Shown piece after piece: positions 54,550 to 61,669 of a DNA stretch of 64,000 bases. How positions within the stretch are numbered: the stretch's first letter is position 1; the number at the start of each line of letters is the position of its first letter. The DNA comes from Candidatus Woesearchaeota archaeon (GTDB lineage Archaea > Nanobdellota > Nanobdellia > Woesearchaeales > UBA9989), in the NCBI GenBank assembly GCA_013329045.1, contig DUKZ01000038.1, forward strand, positions 49,119 to 113,118, in the 5' to 3' direction. The notes beneath the pieces are model-generated. The model was not told where the DNA came from, did not search any database, and saw nothing but the letters and a program-made list of their open reading frames with translations. Position numbers and translations under genes: made by a program.

Positions 54550-54560
54550 AATTTATATAA
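54550..54560 (+). promoter_or_regulatory. Strong TATA box upstream of the leader/pseudoknot region
   Basis: AATTTATATAA, the best TATA match in the window, centred 27 bases before ATG 54582. The transcript would begin at that ATG and carry a 176-base leader to the Cys-rich protein gene. Confidence 0.6.
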
Positions 54561-54581
54561 AAAAGCGCCTCAGGACAACAT

Positions 54582-54665
54582 ATGCTAGGGCTTATGGAAA
54601 AAACTCTTGTATGTTTTTGTTCCAGGGCCACCTCTATCAATCAGTGTTATCCCATCATGTGGTAA
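54582..54665 (+). CDS. Possible leaderless 27-codon upstream ORF
   Basis: ATG 54582 lies exactly where the TATA box predicts the transcript start, so it would be read leaderless. Product MLGLMEKTLVCFCSRATSIN followed by QCYPIMW, with three Cys. Its last codons overlap the first strand of the pseudoknot downstream, so translation could open that structure. No homology recognised. Confidence 0.4.
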   Translation: MLGLMEKTLVCFCSRATSINQCYPIMW

Positions 54666-54729
54666 ACGCCTCGGCGCTTGCGGTGTGATGGGAAGACGAG
54701 TTCTCTTGCATTACAAGCGCCGGATAGAG
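54632..54729 (+). promoter_or_regulatory. Predicted pseudoknotted 5' leader
   Basis: CTCTATC (54632-54638) pairs with GATAGAG (54723-54729); enclosed are CCCATCA (54651-54657)/TGATGGG (54686-54692) and GGCGCTTG (54673-54680)/CAAGCGCC (54714-54721), which cross as an H-type pseudoknot. All three helices are perfect. The ribosome-binding site GAGGTG and ATG 54758 follow. Could be a riboswitch, a protein-binding leader or an independent small RNA; no known class recognised. Confidence 0.5.
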
Positions 54730-54757
54730 CCATGATCAACTACAAGAGGTGTAGGAC

Positions 54758-55078
54758 ATGAAAAACAACAACCCGGCAACAGCGTGTGCAGTATGTATGG
54801 AAACCATCACCAACCCTATCTGTGTTGGCTGCCTTGAGAACCAGATCAGGGAGTGGCTCTCCTACCGGGCTCCCCAACTCATGTCCATCTTTGGCAAAGG
54901 GATGTATTTTGGCGGAGCCTCGGAAGGCACTCGCTGCATCAAATGCAAGCAGACGATGAACGTTTGCACCTATTGCTTTGCCAAAGACGTCATGGAACTC
55001 CTGTCAGCGCATGATCCAGACCTGCTCGATGAGTACCTGTCGATGTTCGACTTTGGACTGAAGGAAGCGATGGTGTAA
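54758..55078 (+). CDS. Small zinc-ribbon-like Cys-rich protein
   Basis: 106 residues, function not recognised. Four Cys pairs are visible: CAVC and CVGC near the start, then CIKC and CTYC after a 37-residue spacer, consistent with two zinc knuckles. The C-terminal 30 residues are acidic and helical (VMELLSAHDPDLLDEYLSMF). There is no signal peptide. GAGGTG sits 8 bases before the ATG. It is preceded by the pseudoknotted leader and followed by a T-rich stretch (55084-55105) that may end transcription. Confidence 0.78.
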   Translation: MKNNNPATACAVCMETITNPICVGCLENQIREWLSYRAPQLMSIFGKGMYFGGASEGTRCIKCKQTMNVCTYCFAKDVMELLSAHDPDLLDEYLSMFDFGLKEAMV

Positions 55079-55182
55079 GAAAACTTTTTATTTTTTTTAT
55101 TTATATATATCAACTGGATATGCAAATCAACCAGGTATGCAAACACGATTCTCACTCAAGCAATCAAACTAATGAAAGATAT

Positions 55183-56001
55183 TCACTCCCGAAAATAGAG
55201 CGTCACCGCATTATCTTCAATGCCAAAAAGATAGATCAATTTCTCTCTTTCAAAAAAATTTTCCGGAGCATGCTTTTGCAATAAATTATTTAATTGTTTA
55301 TCTTGGAGTATCACTGAAAGCTTTACGCCCCTTATGATCTTCAAGTATTGTTTTTTCTTTAGAACCTTTCCTGCCTGATCAAATGATATGCTCTCATATA
55401 AATGATGAGATCCAACCTTAAAGTGGTCCTGATTAAAGATTGGATAATAGAACCTGCAGATGACCCCTTGGGGAGTGAGCTCTACACCAAAACTTGCGTG
55501 CAGAGGGATTGGTCCATCGAATGACCCTATTGGGCGGAGAAGCTCGTTTATTACACAGCTTGTATCCCCCGCATTCGGTGCAATTTTCCAAGAGGGATGC
55601 AGTCGTTGTATCATCACACCATATAATAGCACACTTCCTTCCCCAGAAAAATCCATTGACCAACCAGGCAATAATAAAAAATGATTTTTTTGGTTGAAAT
55701 GATAAGAAACTCTTCTCCGAAGACCATTAAAAATTTCAATTTTTTCAGGAGGAATACCTTTTTTGATTGCATTTAGAAAGAGGCTCTCTGTGTGCTGGCT
55801 CTCCAGCCAATGCTGGTAAGAAAAATGTTGGAAACTGATCCTAACAGTTGGTACTGTCTTCTTTTGAGAATATTTTATAGAATAATCCTTAAGAAGATAA
55901 TTTCTTTCCCTGCTTAATTGACTGTAGATTGCTCTTGCTTCTTCTTTTACAGATGATTGACAAGGGATAGCATCCAAGTACCTCTCAAAACCCTTATCCA
56001 T
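55183..56001 (-). CDS. Unknown protein at the end of the Hxs-like cluster
   Basis: 272 residues, not recognised. No signal peptide or TM. Mixed alpha/beta composition, with the segment HFNQKNHFLLLPGWSMDFSG and a His-rich region GSHHLYESISFDQ. The start overlaps the stop of the membrane protein gene upstream by 8 bases, so it belongs to the same transcript as the radical-SAM enzyme. A role in precursor handling is possible but unsupported by motifs. Confidence 0.7.
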   Translation of the reverse strand: MDKGFERYLDAIPCQSSVKEEARAIYSQLSRERNYLLKDYSIKYSQKKTVPTVRISFQHFSYQHWLESQHTESLFLNAIKKGIPPEKIEIFNGLRRRVSYHFNQKNHFLLLPGWSMDFSGEGSVLLYGVMIQRLHPSWKIAPNAGDTSCVINELLRPIGSFDGPIPLHASFGVELTPQGVICRFYYPIFNQDHFKVGSHHLYESISFDQAGKVLKKKQYLKIIRGVKLSVILQDKQLNNLLQKHAPENFFEREKLIYLFGIEDNAVTLYFRE

Positions 56002-56803
56002 ATCCCTTATTCACCCTTTCACATGCTGCAATTTCCTGATCAACAATCCCCTGACAATATTTCTTTTTGTCCTTGATGAAATGAATAGTGCATGCGTCGG
56101 AAAAAATATCAGACAATACCTGGCCTGTAAGTATCATCTGCTTACAATCATTAGCAGATTGAACATGTTTGAAGATGAGAAGATTGTGAAAATACGCTTC
56201 AAAAACGGGATTTGATGTACTAACAGTACTATCCTCCCTGATGAATAGGTTGAGCCCATTCACTGGATGAGATTTGTTTGAGCTGACCCATAAAACAATA
56301 GGGATCTGCTCGTGCTCAGTGATATACAACTGTATTGCCTTACTGTTATTAGAGGCATTAAACACAGGATATTGTGCCAGAGGCAATGCTGCCATCAGAG
56401 TAATGTCTGGAATAATCTCTAGCATTCTCTCTTTCTCCGCAAACATCATCAGACCAGGAATCAGTTCTTGACACAATCCTTGTGTCTTGTTTAATAAACA
56501 TGGAGTAACAAGCCTCTCATCCATATCACTACAATAAACATATGAAAGATAATTTGATGAGTAATTGAGATTAAACCAGTATCTCAATGAACCAAGAGTA
56601 TTAGTATAGTTTTCCGGAAGATATGATACGTTCTCGCCACAGATGAAGAGAGGGAAACTATTAATTGATGATATATCAGTGGGAATATATGCCCCACCTT
56701 TAGGTGCATGATCTTGCAGCTTTAAGATTAAGAGAGTGAATATCCCAAAGAAAAAAATGATTCCCAAAAGCACAATCTTGGCATATTTCCTTTTATGAGA
56801 CAT
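55994..56803 (-). CDS. Unknown single-TM extracellular protein in the Hxs-like cluster
   Basis: 269 residues from ATG 56803, one base after the stop of the candidate precursor gene. A basic start MSHKRKYAKI and one TM helix (about 9-28, IVLLGIIFFFGIFTLLIL) lead to an ectodomain with eight Cys (CGENV, YCSD, PCLLNKTQGLCQ, DCKQM, DACTIH, KYCQG, ACER) and several sequons. Not recognised. An upstream longer frame (to 56908) overlaps the precursor and was rejected. It may be the surface partner or receptor of the modified precursor (speculative). Confidence 0.72.
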   Translation of the reverse strand: MSHKRKYAKIVLLGIIFFFGIFTLLILKLQDHAPKGGAYIPTDISSINSFPLFICGENVSYLPENYTNTLGSLRYWFNLNYSSNYLSYVYCSDMDERLVTPCLLNKTQGLCQELIPGLMMFAEKERMLEIIPDITLMAALPLAQYPVFNASNNSKAIQLYITEHEQIPIVLWVSSNKSHPVNGLNLFIREDSTVSTSNPVFEAYFHNLLIFKHVQSANDCKQMILTGQVLSDIFSDACTIHFIKDKKKYCQGIVDQEIAACERVNKGYG

Positions 56804-56804
56804 C

Positions 56805-57233
56805 CTACCACCCACTTGCCTGATGATTGTAATGCTGGCTATAATGGGATTGCACACAATTATTATGAGATCCAGAAAAGTCAAGATTTGAAGGAGAGAA
56901 TCCAACATCTACCTTATCAACACGGAGGATGTTCTTATGACTGAGGGTCCCTCCCCCCCCAGGACCTTCATTAATTCCGTTGGGACCGACTGCACCATTT
57001 CCGCATGTTTGCCCAGACTGGCCATGTAAGAGCATTGGTGACAAGGTTCCGCATGTCCCAGTGGGATCGGTGCTTCCCCCCCAATTGTCATCACCGGGGC
57101 AGTCATAACTTGCTCGAGCGAATGAAAGTCCATAAAGAGAAATCGCTATCCCGGCAGAGAAAATAGCCTTCTTTGATATCTTCCCGTCTTCTTTCAAAAG
57201 CAATGCCTGAACACTCTTTTTTACATCAACCAT
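56805..57233 (-). CDS. Candidate HxsA-like precursor peptide
   Basis: 142 residues. The leader MVDVKKSVQALLLKEDGKIS is followed by KKAIFSAGIAISLYGLSFA, a secretion/anchor helix, and then a Gly/Ser/Asn-rich region with four Cys and a run NEGPGGGGTLSHK. The C-terminus is His/Ser-rich (GSHNNCVQSHYSQHYNHQ, then ASGW) and includes one literal His-Xaa-Ser (H130-Y-S132). Placed directly after the HxsB-like gene with its own TATA box, it is the best candidate for the substrate of the radical-SAM enzyme. The HxS repeat is much reduced compared with classical HxsA, so the match is by context and composition. Confidence 0.6.
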   Translation of the reverse strand: MVDVKKSVQALLLKEDGKISKKAIFSAGIAISLYGLSFARASYDCPGDDNWGGSTDPTGTCGTLSPMLLHGQSGQTCGNGAVGPNGINEGPGGGGTLSHKNILRVDKVDVGFSPSNLDFSGSHNNCVQSHYSQHYNHQASGW

Positions 57234-57268
57234 TTTACATCAACCATACATCCTCTTCACTCTCCAGG

Positions 57269-58744
57269 CTATATAAATATTTCCCTGCATCCCCTCAACT
57301 CTTTAGGGAGCCCTGCTGATACCCAGCGCCTGGCCAGCACCGCAAATGCATCATCAGTCACCAGCTTTTCCATCAAGAAGTCAAACTGCGCCATGAGGAT
57401 CTTACAGCGGTCATCCTGGATATTCAACGGGACCAAAGAATTCGATTGTTGGTAAGTATGGACCGGACAAAGACCACAATAAGGCTTCCATGCACATTCA
57501 TCACAAAAAGAGAGGTCGTTTATTGAGGAAGTGACAATAGCACAAGCCTTTTTTGAACCCATAAGATCCTTAAATTCATCCTGGATTTCCCCAAGACAGA
57601 AGGTATCATCACCAACCATCCTGCCCTCATCACAAGAGTAAATCTTCCCATTATAGTCATAGGTGAGCACAGACACACAGGCGCCGCAGGGGGAGGAGAG
57701 ATCAACATAGTTCGGATTAATGGTGGTGAGCATTTTTTGGAGCATAATAATCGCTGTCCTCTCCCGAAAAAATTCCCCTTTCTTATTCAATCCGATGATA
57801 TACTCAATGCCTTCCTGCCAGAATCTTATGAATTCTTCAGCAGAGTAACCTATTTTGTGCCATGAGCGCGAAGCAAAACCAAGATTATTGAGCGAGCGCA
57901 GATGTATCATGGAAAACCCGCACTCCCTGTATGCATCAATGACTTCCTTTGCTTTATCTATCGCGTTCCGATTGATCGTGATGAGGGCACTCACATCACG
58001 GTCACTGCCCAGCTTTTGGTATTCTGCCCGAATCCTGTCGATCCATCTTTTTGTTGTTGCAAAAGAGTTAAAGCCCCGCAACTCAGATCTCCTATTATGA
58101 TTATGGATCTCCTCTGTCCCATCAAGAGACGTGCAGATATGAACATGATGATCGAGGAGGAACATCAGCTTTTCCTCATCCATCAATGAAAGATTAGAAA
58201 CAAGAGAAAATTCAAGGGTTCTCTTTTTTGTTTCATTCACCTTCTCAGCGTAGAGAACAACTTCCTTTATCACATCAAAGTTCATCAAGGATTCTCCGCC
58301 CTGGAACTCGATGTGGAGGGTTGGAGTGGGCGACTTGAAGATAAAATCGACTGTCTTTCTTGCTGTCTCCTTGCCCATATCAAACTCTGCCATATCACCA
58401 CGGGCAGCACTCATATGGCAATAGACACATTTATGATTACAGCGCTTCGTAATGACAAGGATATGCAGCGAGGGACCGATAAAGAGATGGCTATAGCGCT
58501 CTTTGTACTGGCTTGTGACCATCCTTAGATTATTCTCGGTCAGAATGATCCCTTTCTTTTCCAGATCGGCAAATAATGGCTCTGAAGGCAACAGAGCATT
58601 ATTCAACACCCGATCCCACTGTTCATCATCAAGGACACACCAGGGACCATGATCTGAAACAATGATATTTTTACTGCTCAGGCGCTTGATCCTTACTTTC
58701 TGCAATACATACCCTTCAGCAGGTATTAGAACAGTTTCTGCCAT
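57269..58744 (-). CDS. hxsB: HxsB-like radical-SAM maturase
   Basis: 491 residues. The radical-SAM cluster motif is C102-x3-C106-x2-C109 (TKRCNHKCVYCHMS). Next come IEFQGGESLMNFDVI (SAM-binding GGE), FSLVSNLSLMDEEKL, HICTSLDGTEEIHNHNRR, HLRSLNNLGFASRS and a C-terminal SPASM-type region (SPCGACVSVLTYDYNGKIY, SCDEGRM, CDECAWKPYCGLC) for extra Fe-S clusters. The N-terminal 90 residues are the family's peptide-binding-like domain. This order and the segments FQGGE and SCDEGRM agree with His-Xaa-Ser system HxsB. The usual second enzyme HxsC is not seen. It starts in a TGATG overlap with the small HxsD-like gene. Confidence 0.85.
   Translation of the reverse strand: MAETVLIPAEGYVLQKVRIKRLSSKNIIVSDHGPWCVLDDEQWDRVLNNALLPSEPLFADLEKKGIILTENNLRMVTSQYKERYSHLFIGPSLHILVITKRCNHKCVYCHMSAARGDMAEFDMGKETARKTVDFIFKSPTPTLHIEFQGGESLMNFDVIKEVVLYAEKVNETKKRTLEFSLVSNLSLMDEEKLMFLLDHHVHICTSLDGTEEIHNHNRRSELRGFNSFATTKRWIDRIRAEYQKLGSDRDVSALITINRNAIDKAKEVIDAYRECGFSMIHLRSLNNLGFASRSWHKIGYSAEEFIRFWQEGIEYIIGLNKKGEFFRERTAIIMLQKMLTTINPNYVDLSSPCGACVSVLTYDYNGKIYSCDEGRMVGDDTFCLGEIQDEFKDLMGSKKACAIVTSSINDLSFCDECAWKPYCGLCPVHTYQQSNSLVPLNIQDDRCKILMAQFDFLMEKLVTDDAFAVLARRWVSAGLPKELRGCREIFI
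57271..57280 (-). promoter_or_regulatory. Internal TATA box for the candidate precursor gene
   Basis: Minus-strand TATTTATATA covers the last codons (IFI) of hxsB; its centre is about 28 bases before an ATG at 57247 and 42 before ATG 57233. It would let the precursor be made in excess over its enzyme. Confidence 0.55.
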
Positions 58745-58971
58745 CAGACAACCCCCTTTATCTTCATTTCAACTAATACCCTGTTCGCCAGCTTATATGC
58801 TTCTATCGTTGCATTTTTTGCGGTGATTCTTATTATGTACCCTTCTTTAATATCAATATCAATCGTGCAGTCAAGTCTGCCAGATTCAACAGACTCCCTG
58901 ATGGTTTCAATATCATAAAAATCAGGGTTTAGATACAACTTCACAGTATCCTCCCCTTCTTTTTTGATCAT
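58744..58971 (-). CDS. Small HxsD-like protein beside HxsB
   Basis: 75 residues. VKLYLNPDFYDIETIRESVE and IDIDIKEGYIIRITAKN, then ATIEAYKLANRVLVEM; same size and pattern as the protein at 53417-53644. It looks like a half-length relative of HxsD. It overlaps both neighbours by 1-4 bases (ATGA upstream, TGATG downstream), so stoichiometric production with HxsD and HxsB is likely. Probably a partner or precursor-recognition subunit (inference). Confidence 0.68.
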   Translation of the reverse strand: MIKKEGEDTVKLYLNPDFYDIETIRESVESGRLDCTIDIDIKEGYIIRITAKNATIEAYKLANRVLVEMKIKGVV

Positions 58972-59381
58972 CCTTTCCTTGAGGGGGGCAATGGACTTGC
59001 CGGATTGCCTATTGTATCCTCAATTGTTATGTCTTCCGGGCTTGGAGGAGAATTTGTGAGGAGCGCCCGGTAGAGCAACACCTGCCTGATTGGCGCATTC
59101 TCCTTGCTTTTCTGATTATAGATCTGATGCCGAAGGAGCGTGTTGTTAAATTCTCTTCCCAGCGCCTCTAAGTCACCAGAGGAAGCCATTGGTTTTATCT
59201 CGACAATCACTTCAATGTCCTTCTCCCCATCAATGAGCACATAATTCTTGTTCGTAAAGGAATACGCGGCAGAGTAAATGACATCGAGGGGGTACATTTG
59301 GGGGTTGATGCTCACCATCACCCTTCCTTGCTCCTGGTCAACCTGCAGATTGCTCTTGTGGCTTTCGTCTTGGAGATACAT
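58968..59381 (-). CDS. hxsD: HxsD-like protein
   Basis: 137 residues. VMVSINPQMYPLDVIYSAAY, NKNYVLIDGEKDIEVIVEIK, then LEALGREFNNTLLRHQIYNQ and APIRQVLLYRAL. This strand-Tyr-Pro-Leu-helix pattern and the EF-N-LL then PIR-LL-AL ending agree with HxsD, the conserved small protein of His-Xaa-Ser systems. The last 30 residues are Pro/Ser-rich. It follows the prepilin peptidase gene by 6 bases and overlaps the next gene by 4, placing it in the long operon. Confidence 0.75.
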   Translation of the reverse strand: MYLQDESHKSNLQVDQEQGRVMVSINPQMYPLDVIYSAAYSFTNKNYVLIDGEKDIEVIVEIKPMASSGDLEALGREFNNTLLRHQIYNQKSKENAPIRQVLLYRALLTNSPPSPEDITIEDTIGNPASPLPPSRKG

Positions 59382-59387
59382 GGTCTG

Positions 59388-60401
59388 CTACAGCACCCTC
59401 ATTTTTATAAACATTATGATAATGAATAACAGCATCCCTGCGAACAATGAAGGCGCAAAGGGCATTGTCTTTTGAACCCTTAGGATTTTGATCTTTAGTC
59501 TTTTATCCTTGACAAACTTCTTTAGCTTTTTGATATCCTCTTTTAGTATGCCCTCTGGGAGCCTGCCTTCAGAAGGAAGGACTTTGGCTGGCACAGGGAC
59601 ATCACCTTCAATCACCAAATCTGCGATGATGTCTCCTTGCTGGAGGTCTTTAAGAGCCTTTTCCTTAGTAGCGTAAATGAAGCTTAAATCATACACCAAT
59701 AATCTCGTGATGATTGATGCTGCTGAGACAATCAGCACCAACAAGATATTTGTCTTCTCGATGAACATGCCGCATAACCCGAGGATGATGTATACAGCAG
59801 GCTCCCATCTCTCATGGAGACTTGCCTTTTTCATCAGTCTCCTGATGATACTGCTCAATGAGGGATACAGCAGCATATACCATACCAAAACCAGGATTGG
59901 GGACTGGGGAAGGCGGAGATATTGCAAGAGGAGGGCGATTAGCCAACTGAGCCCAAATACAGAGACCAATACACCTGGCAACCTTTTTAGCGGTTTTATC
60001 AGAAAAGAAGCAGAGAGGATATTTTTGTGCTCAGTGATGACTGCATGGAGGATCAATATGAGGAAGAGGGGTGTGACCGTCAACAAAAATACAAAGAAAA
60101 ATGGCAAGAGGGTAAAAGAGAATGCCATTGAGGGGATGATCGCATTGAATGCAACAAATAATTTCACATCACCCGCACTCCACCACCTGAGAAGCCATAA
60201 TGCCACAGAGAAGATGACAGCAGAAAAGAGATTTATCATATACCTTGAAAGATCATCTTTGCCAAAGAATACATACAGCAGCACACCTATCACCATAAAA
60301 GAATATGTTGCCTTATTCCTTATCTTCCCAAACCGGATATCAGAAAAGGAAGAAAGAATGCCAAGAATAATGATGCACCCTAAAAAGATGTATTCATTCA
60401 C
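59388..60401 (-). CDS. Type IV prepilin peptidase, A24 family
   Basis: 337 residues with about eight hydrophobic helices. The two catalytic Asp residues are D21 in SSFSDIRFGKIRNK and D78 in RWWSAGDVKLF (the GxGD site, here AGD). It cleaves class III signal peptides before the hydrophobic helix and is the only candidate here for maturing the many pilin-like proteins at 10.8-14.9 kb and 44-48 kb. A soluble insertion (about 245-300) lies before the last TM helix. It overlaps dcd by 4 bases and is followed by the Hxs-like genes, so precursor processing may be linked to pilin processing (inference). Confidence 0.88.
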   Translation of the reverse strand: MNEYIFLGCIIILGILSSFSDIRFGKIRNKATYSFMVIGVLLYVFFGKDDLSRYMINLFSAVIFSVALWLLRWWSAGDVKLFVAFNAIIPSMAFSFTLLPFFFVFLLTVTPLFLILILHAVITEHKNILSASFLIKPLKRLPGVLVSVFGLSWLIALLLQYLRLPQSPILVLVWYMLLYPSLSSIIRRLMKKASLHERWEPAVYIILGLCGMFIEKTNILLVLIVSAASIITRLLVYDLSFIYATKEKALKDLQQGDIIADLVIEGDVPVPAKVLPSEGRLPEGILKEDIKKLKKFVKDKRLKIKILRVQKTMPFAPSLFAGMLLFIIIMFIKMRVL

Positions 60402-60898
60402 AAGAGCTGCCTCTGAAATTTCCCGCGATATCTTGCACTGCTTTTCATCTCCTGCAATACGAGCTGGCAGACCCTTGTTCCTGCTTTCAACACAAGAGGG
60501 GCAGGGCCGGTGTTTGTCATTTCCAATACCTGCTGGTTATCAATTCCTGGCTGGATAAAAGAAGCAGTGATGTGAATAGCAAAGCCGAGCCTCGCGAAAC
60601 GTGAGCGGCCGGTGAGAGTGCCGCATATGTTTGGAGGAAGAGAAATCCTTTCCCTCGTGATACCAAGAAGAAATCCGCCTGGGAGAAGAGTGATTTGATT
60701 TGTCTTGATCTTTTTTGAGTATTTCTTGTAATCCGTTGATTCTGCTAATGTTATTCGTTTTTGCTTACCGAATGTCCTGAATTCATCACTTAAGGTAAGA
60801 TCAATTGATGCGGGGCCGATATTGCTTTTCGTGAAGGGGATTATTGCTAGTTTCTTTTCTTCGATGAGTTTTAAAATATCTTTTCTTGAGAGGATCAT
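60398..60898 (-). CDS. dcd: dCTP deaminase
   Basis: 166 residues of the dUTPase superfamily. IGPASIDLTLSDEFRTF near the start and the active-site segment GRSRFARLGFAIHITASFIQP, then LEMTNTGPAPLVLKAGTRVCQ. It converts dCTP to dUTP (or to dUMP if bifunctional; not distinguishable here), feeding dTTP synthesis. It overlaps the genes on both sides by 4 bases, an unusual place for a nucleotide enzyme between an antitoxin-like gene and a prepilin peptidase. Confidence 0.9.
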   Translation of the reverse strand: MILSRKDILKLIEEKKLAIIPFTKSNIGPASIDLTLSDEFRTFGKQKRITLAESTDYKKYSKKIKTNQITLLPGGFLLGITRERISLPPNICGTLTGRSRFARLGFAIHITASFIQPGIDNQQVLEMTNTGPAPLVLKAGTRVCQLVLQEMKSSARYRGKFQRQLL

Positions 60899-61227
60899 GT
60901 TGGCTCAATCACCAGCTTTTTTCCAACTTTAGTAATTTCAACATGGGTTTCTTCACTTAACTTTAACTGTTTTTCCAAATCAGCAGGGATGCGAAGCACT
61001 AAGCTTCCCCCACTCTTAGAGAGATGACGATATAATTTCATCGGTTCTGGCCAGATACCAAGTTTTCTTGCAATCTTTATTACCCTTTGAGACTCCTCCC
61101 CTAAAGGGAATTCCCCACCACATGAATCACAACGGTCCCCTTTTACAACAAAAGTATACCCTTCTATCTCCATCAGGATGTCATCGACTTTCTTTAATAT
61201 TCCTTTTTCACACAGTGGGCATTTCAT
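60895..61227 (-). CDS. YgiT-type zinc-finger protein with AbrB-like C-terminus
   Basis: 110 residues. An N-terminal zinc finger with CPLC and CDSCGGEF (YgiT/MqsA-type) precedes an AbrB/SpoVT-like DNA-binding domain (GGSLVLRIPADLEKQLKLSE, then VEITKVGKKLVIEP). MqsA-type proteins are antitoxins and autorepressors of the upstream toxin. The start overlaps the toxin-like gene stop by 4 bases. The swap of the usual HTH for an AbrB domain is worth noting. It likely binds the palindrome at 61472-61492 (inference). Confidence 0.75.
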   Translation of the reverse strand: MKCPLCEKGILKKVDDILMEIEGYTFVVKGDRCDSCGGEFPLGEESQRVIKIARKLGIWPEPMKLYRHLSKSGGSLVLRIPADLEKQLKLSEETHVEITKVGKKLVIEPT

Positions 61228-61466
61228 GATCCTTCAGCTCCAGTAATAATAAATATTGTTTTTGTTTCATCATCCTTGACAAAGATGAGCTTCCTGCTTT
61301 TCTGCTTTACTTGGGTATATACCTCAAATTTATTTTTACCGATCTTGACTTCCTTGTACGGCTGCTGTATTGCCTTCCTCAGATCTTGTATATCATAGTC
61401 CCATTTTCTCATCCATGTCAGGAGGAAGTGCTTGCTTGGCCTGATCGTATAGCCAGTGGTATCCAT
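61224..61466 (-). CDS. DUF4258/MqsR-like small protein, probable toxin
   Basis: 80 residues: YTIRPSKHFLLTWMRKWDYD, then DLRKAIQQPYKEVKIGKNKF and KLIFVKDDETKTIFIITG. This RelE/MqsR-like small beta-alpha fold with HFLLTWMRKW matches DUF4258 proteins that pair with YgiT-type zinc-finger antitoxins. It is the first gene of the ten-gene minus-strand cluster. Toxicity is inferred from pairing, not shown by the sequence. Confidence 0.65.
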   Translation of the reverse strand: MDTTGYTIRPSKHFLLTWMRKWDYDIQDLRKAIQQPYKEVKIGKNKFEVYTQVKQKSRKLIFVKDDETKTIFIITGAEGS

Positions 61467-61471
61467 ACAAA

Positions 61472-61507
61472 TTCATCATAAATTGTGATGAAATACTATT
61501 TAAATGT
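61472..61507 (-). promoter_or_regulatory. TATA box and operator palindrome of the long cluster
   Basis: The minus-strand TATA box CATTTAAATAG is at 61497-61507. Between it and ATG 61466 lies TTCATCA (61472-61478), a 7-base spacer and TGATGAA (61486-61492), a 21-bp palindrome covering the predicted start site. Binding there would block transcription, as expected for antitoxin autorepression. Confidence 0.55.
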
Positions 61508-61539
61508 TTGTTTTTTACAACAAAAAAAACGACGAAACC

Positions 61540-61547
61540 TTTAAAAG
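61540..61547 (+). promoter_or_regulatory. TATA box of the cimA leader transcript
   Basis: TTTAAAAG, preceded by purine-rich CGAAAC (BRE-like), centred 27 bases before ATG 61571; the mRNA would start at the leader-peptide ATG. Confidence 0.6.
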
Positions 61548-61570
61548 AAACCTCTCATTCACCTCCTGCT

Positions 61571-61633
61571 ATGACTGATTCCAGCAAACGGATATTGACG
61601 ATCATTCTTGGAATCATTATCATCATTAGCTAG
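61571..61633 (+). CDS. Isoleucine-rich leader peptide of cimA
   Basis: 20 codons encoding MTDSSKRILTIILGIIIIIS, then TAG. Eight of the last thirteen residues are Ile and two are Leu. The ATG falls at the predicted transcript start, so it would be translated leaderless. A hairpin begins at the base after the stop, and cimA, an enzyme of isoleucine synthesis, follows. This is the classic layout of ribosome-mediated control: stalling at Ile codons when Ile-tRNA is scarce changes the downstream RNA structure. A membrane micropeptide is an alternative explanation of the hydrophobic sequence. Confidence 0.6.
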   Translation: MTDSSKRILTIILGIIIIIS

Positions 61634-61659
61634 CCTTCTCTATTTCTTTTTAGAGGGGG
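61634..61659 (+). promoter_or_regulatory. Hairpin between leader peptide and cimA
   Basis: CCUUCUCUA (61634-61642), loop UUUCUUUU, UAGAGGGGG (61651-61659): a 9-bp stem with two G-U pairs, starting immediately after the leader stop codon. No U-run follows, so it would act on translation or be part of a larger switch rather than be a simple terminator. Confidence 0.5.
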
Positions 61660-61669
61660 CAAATCGACC

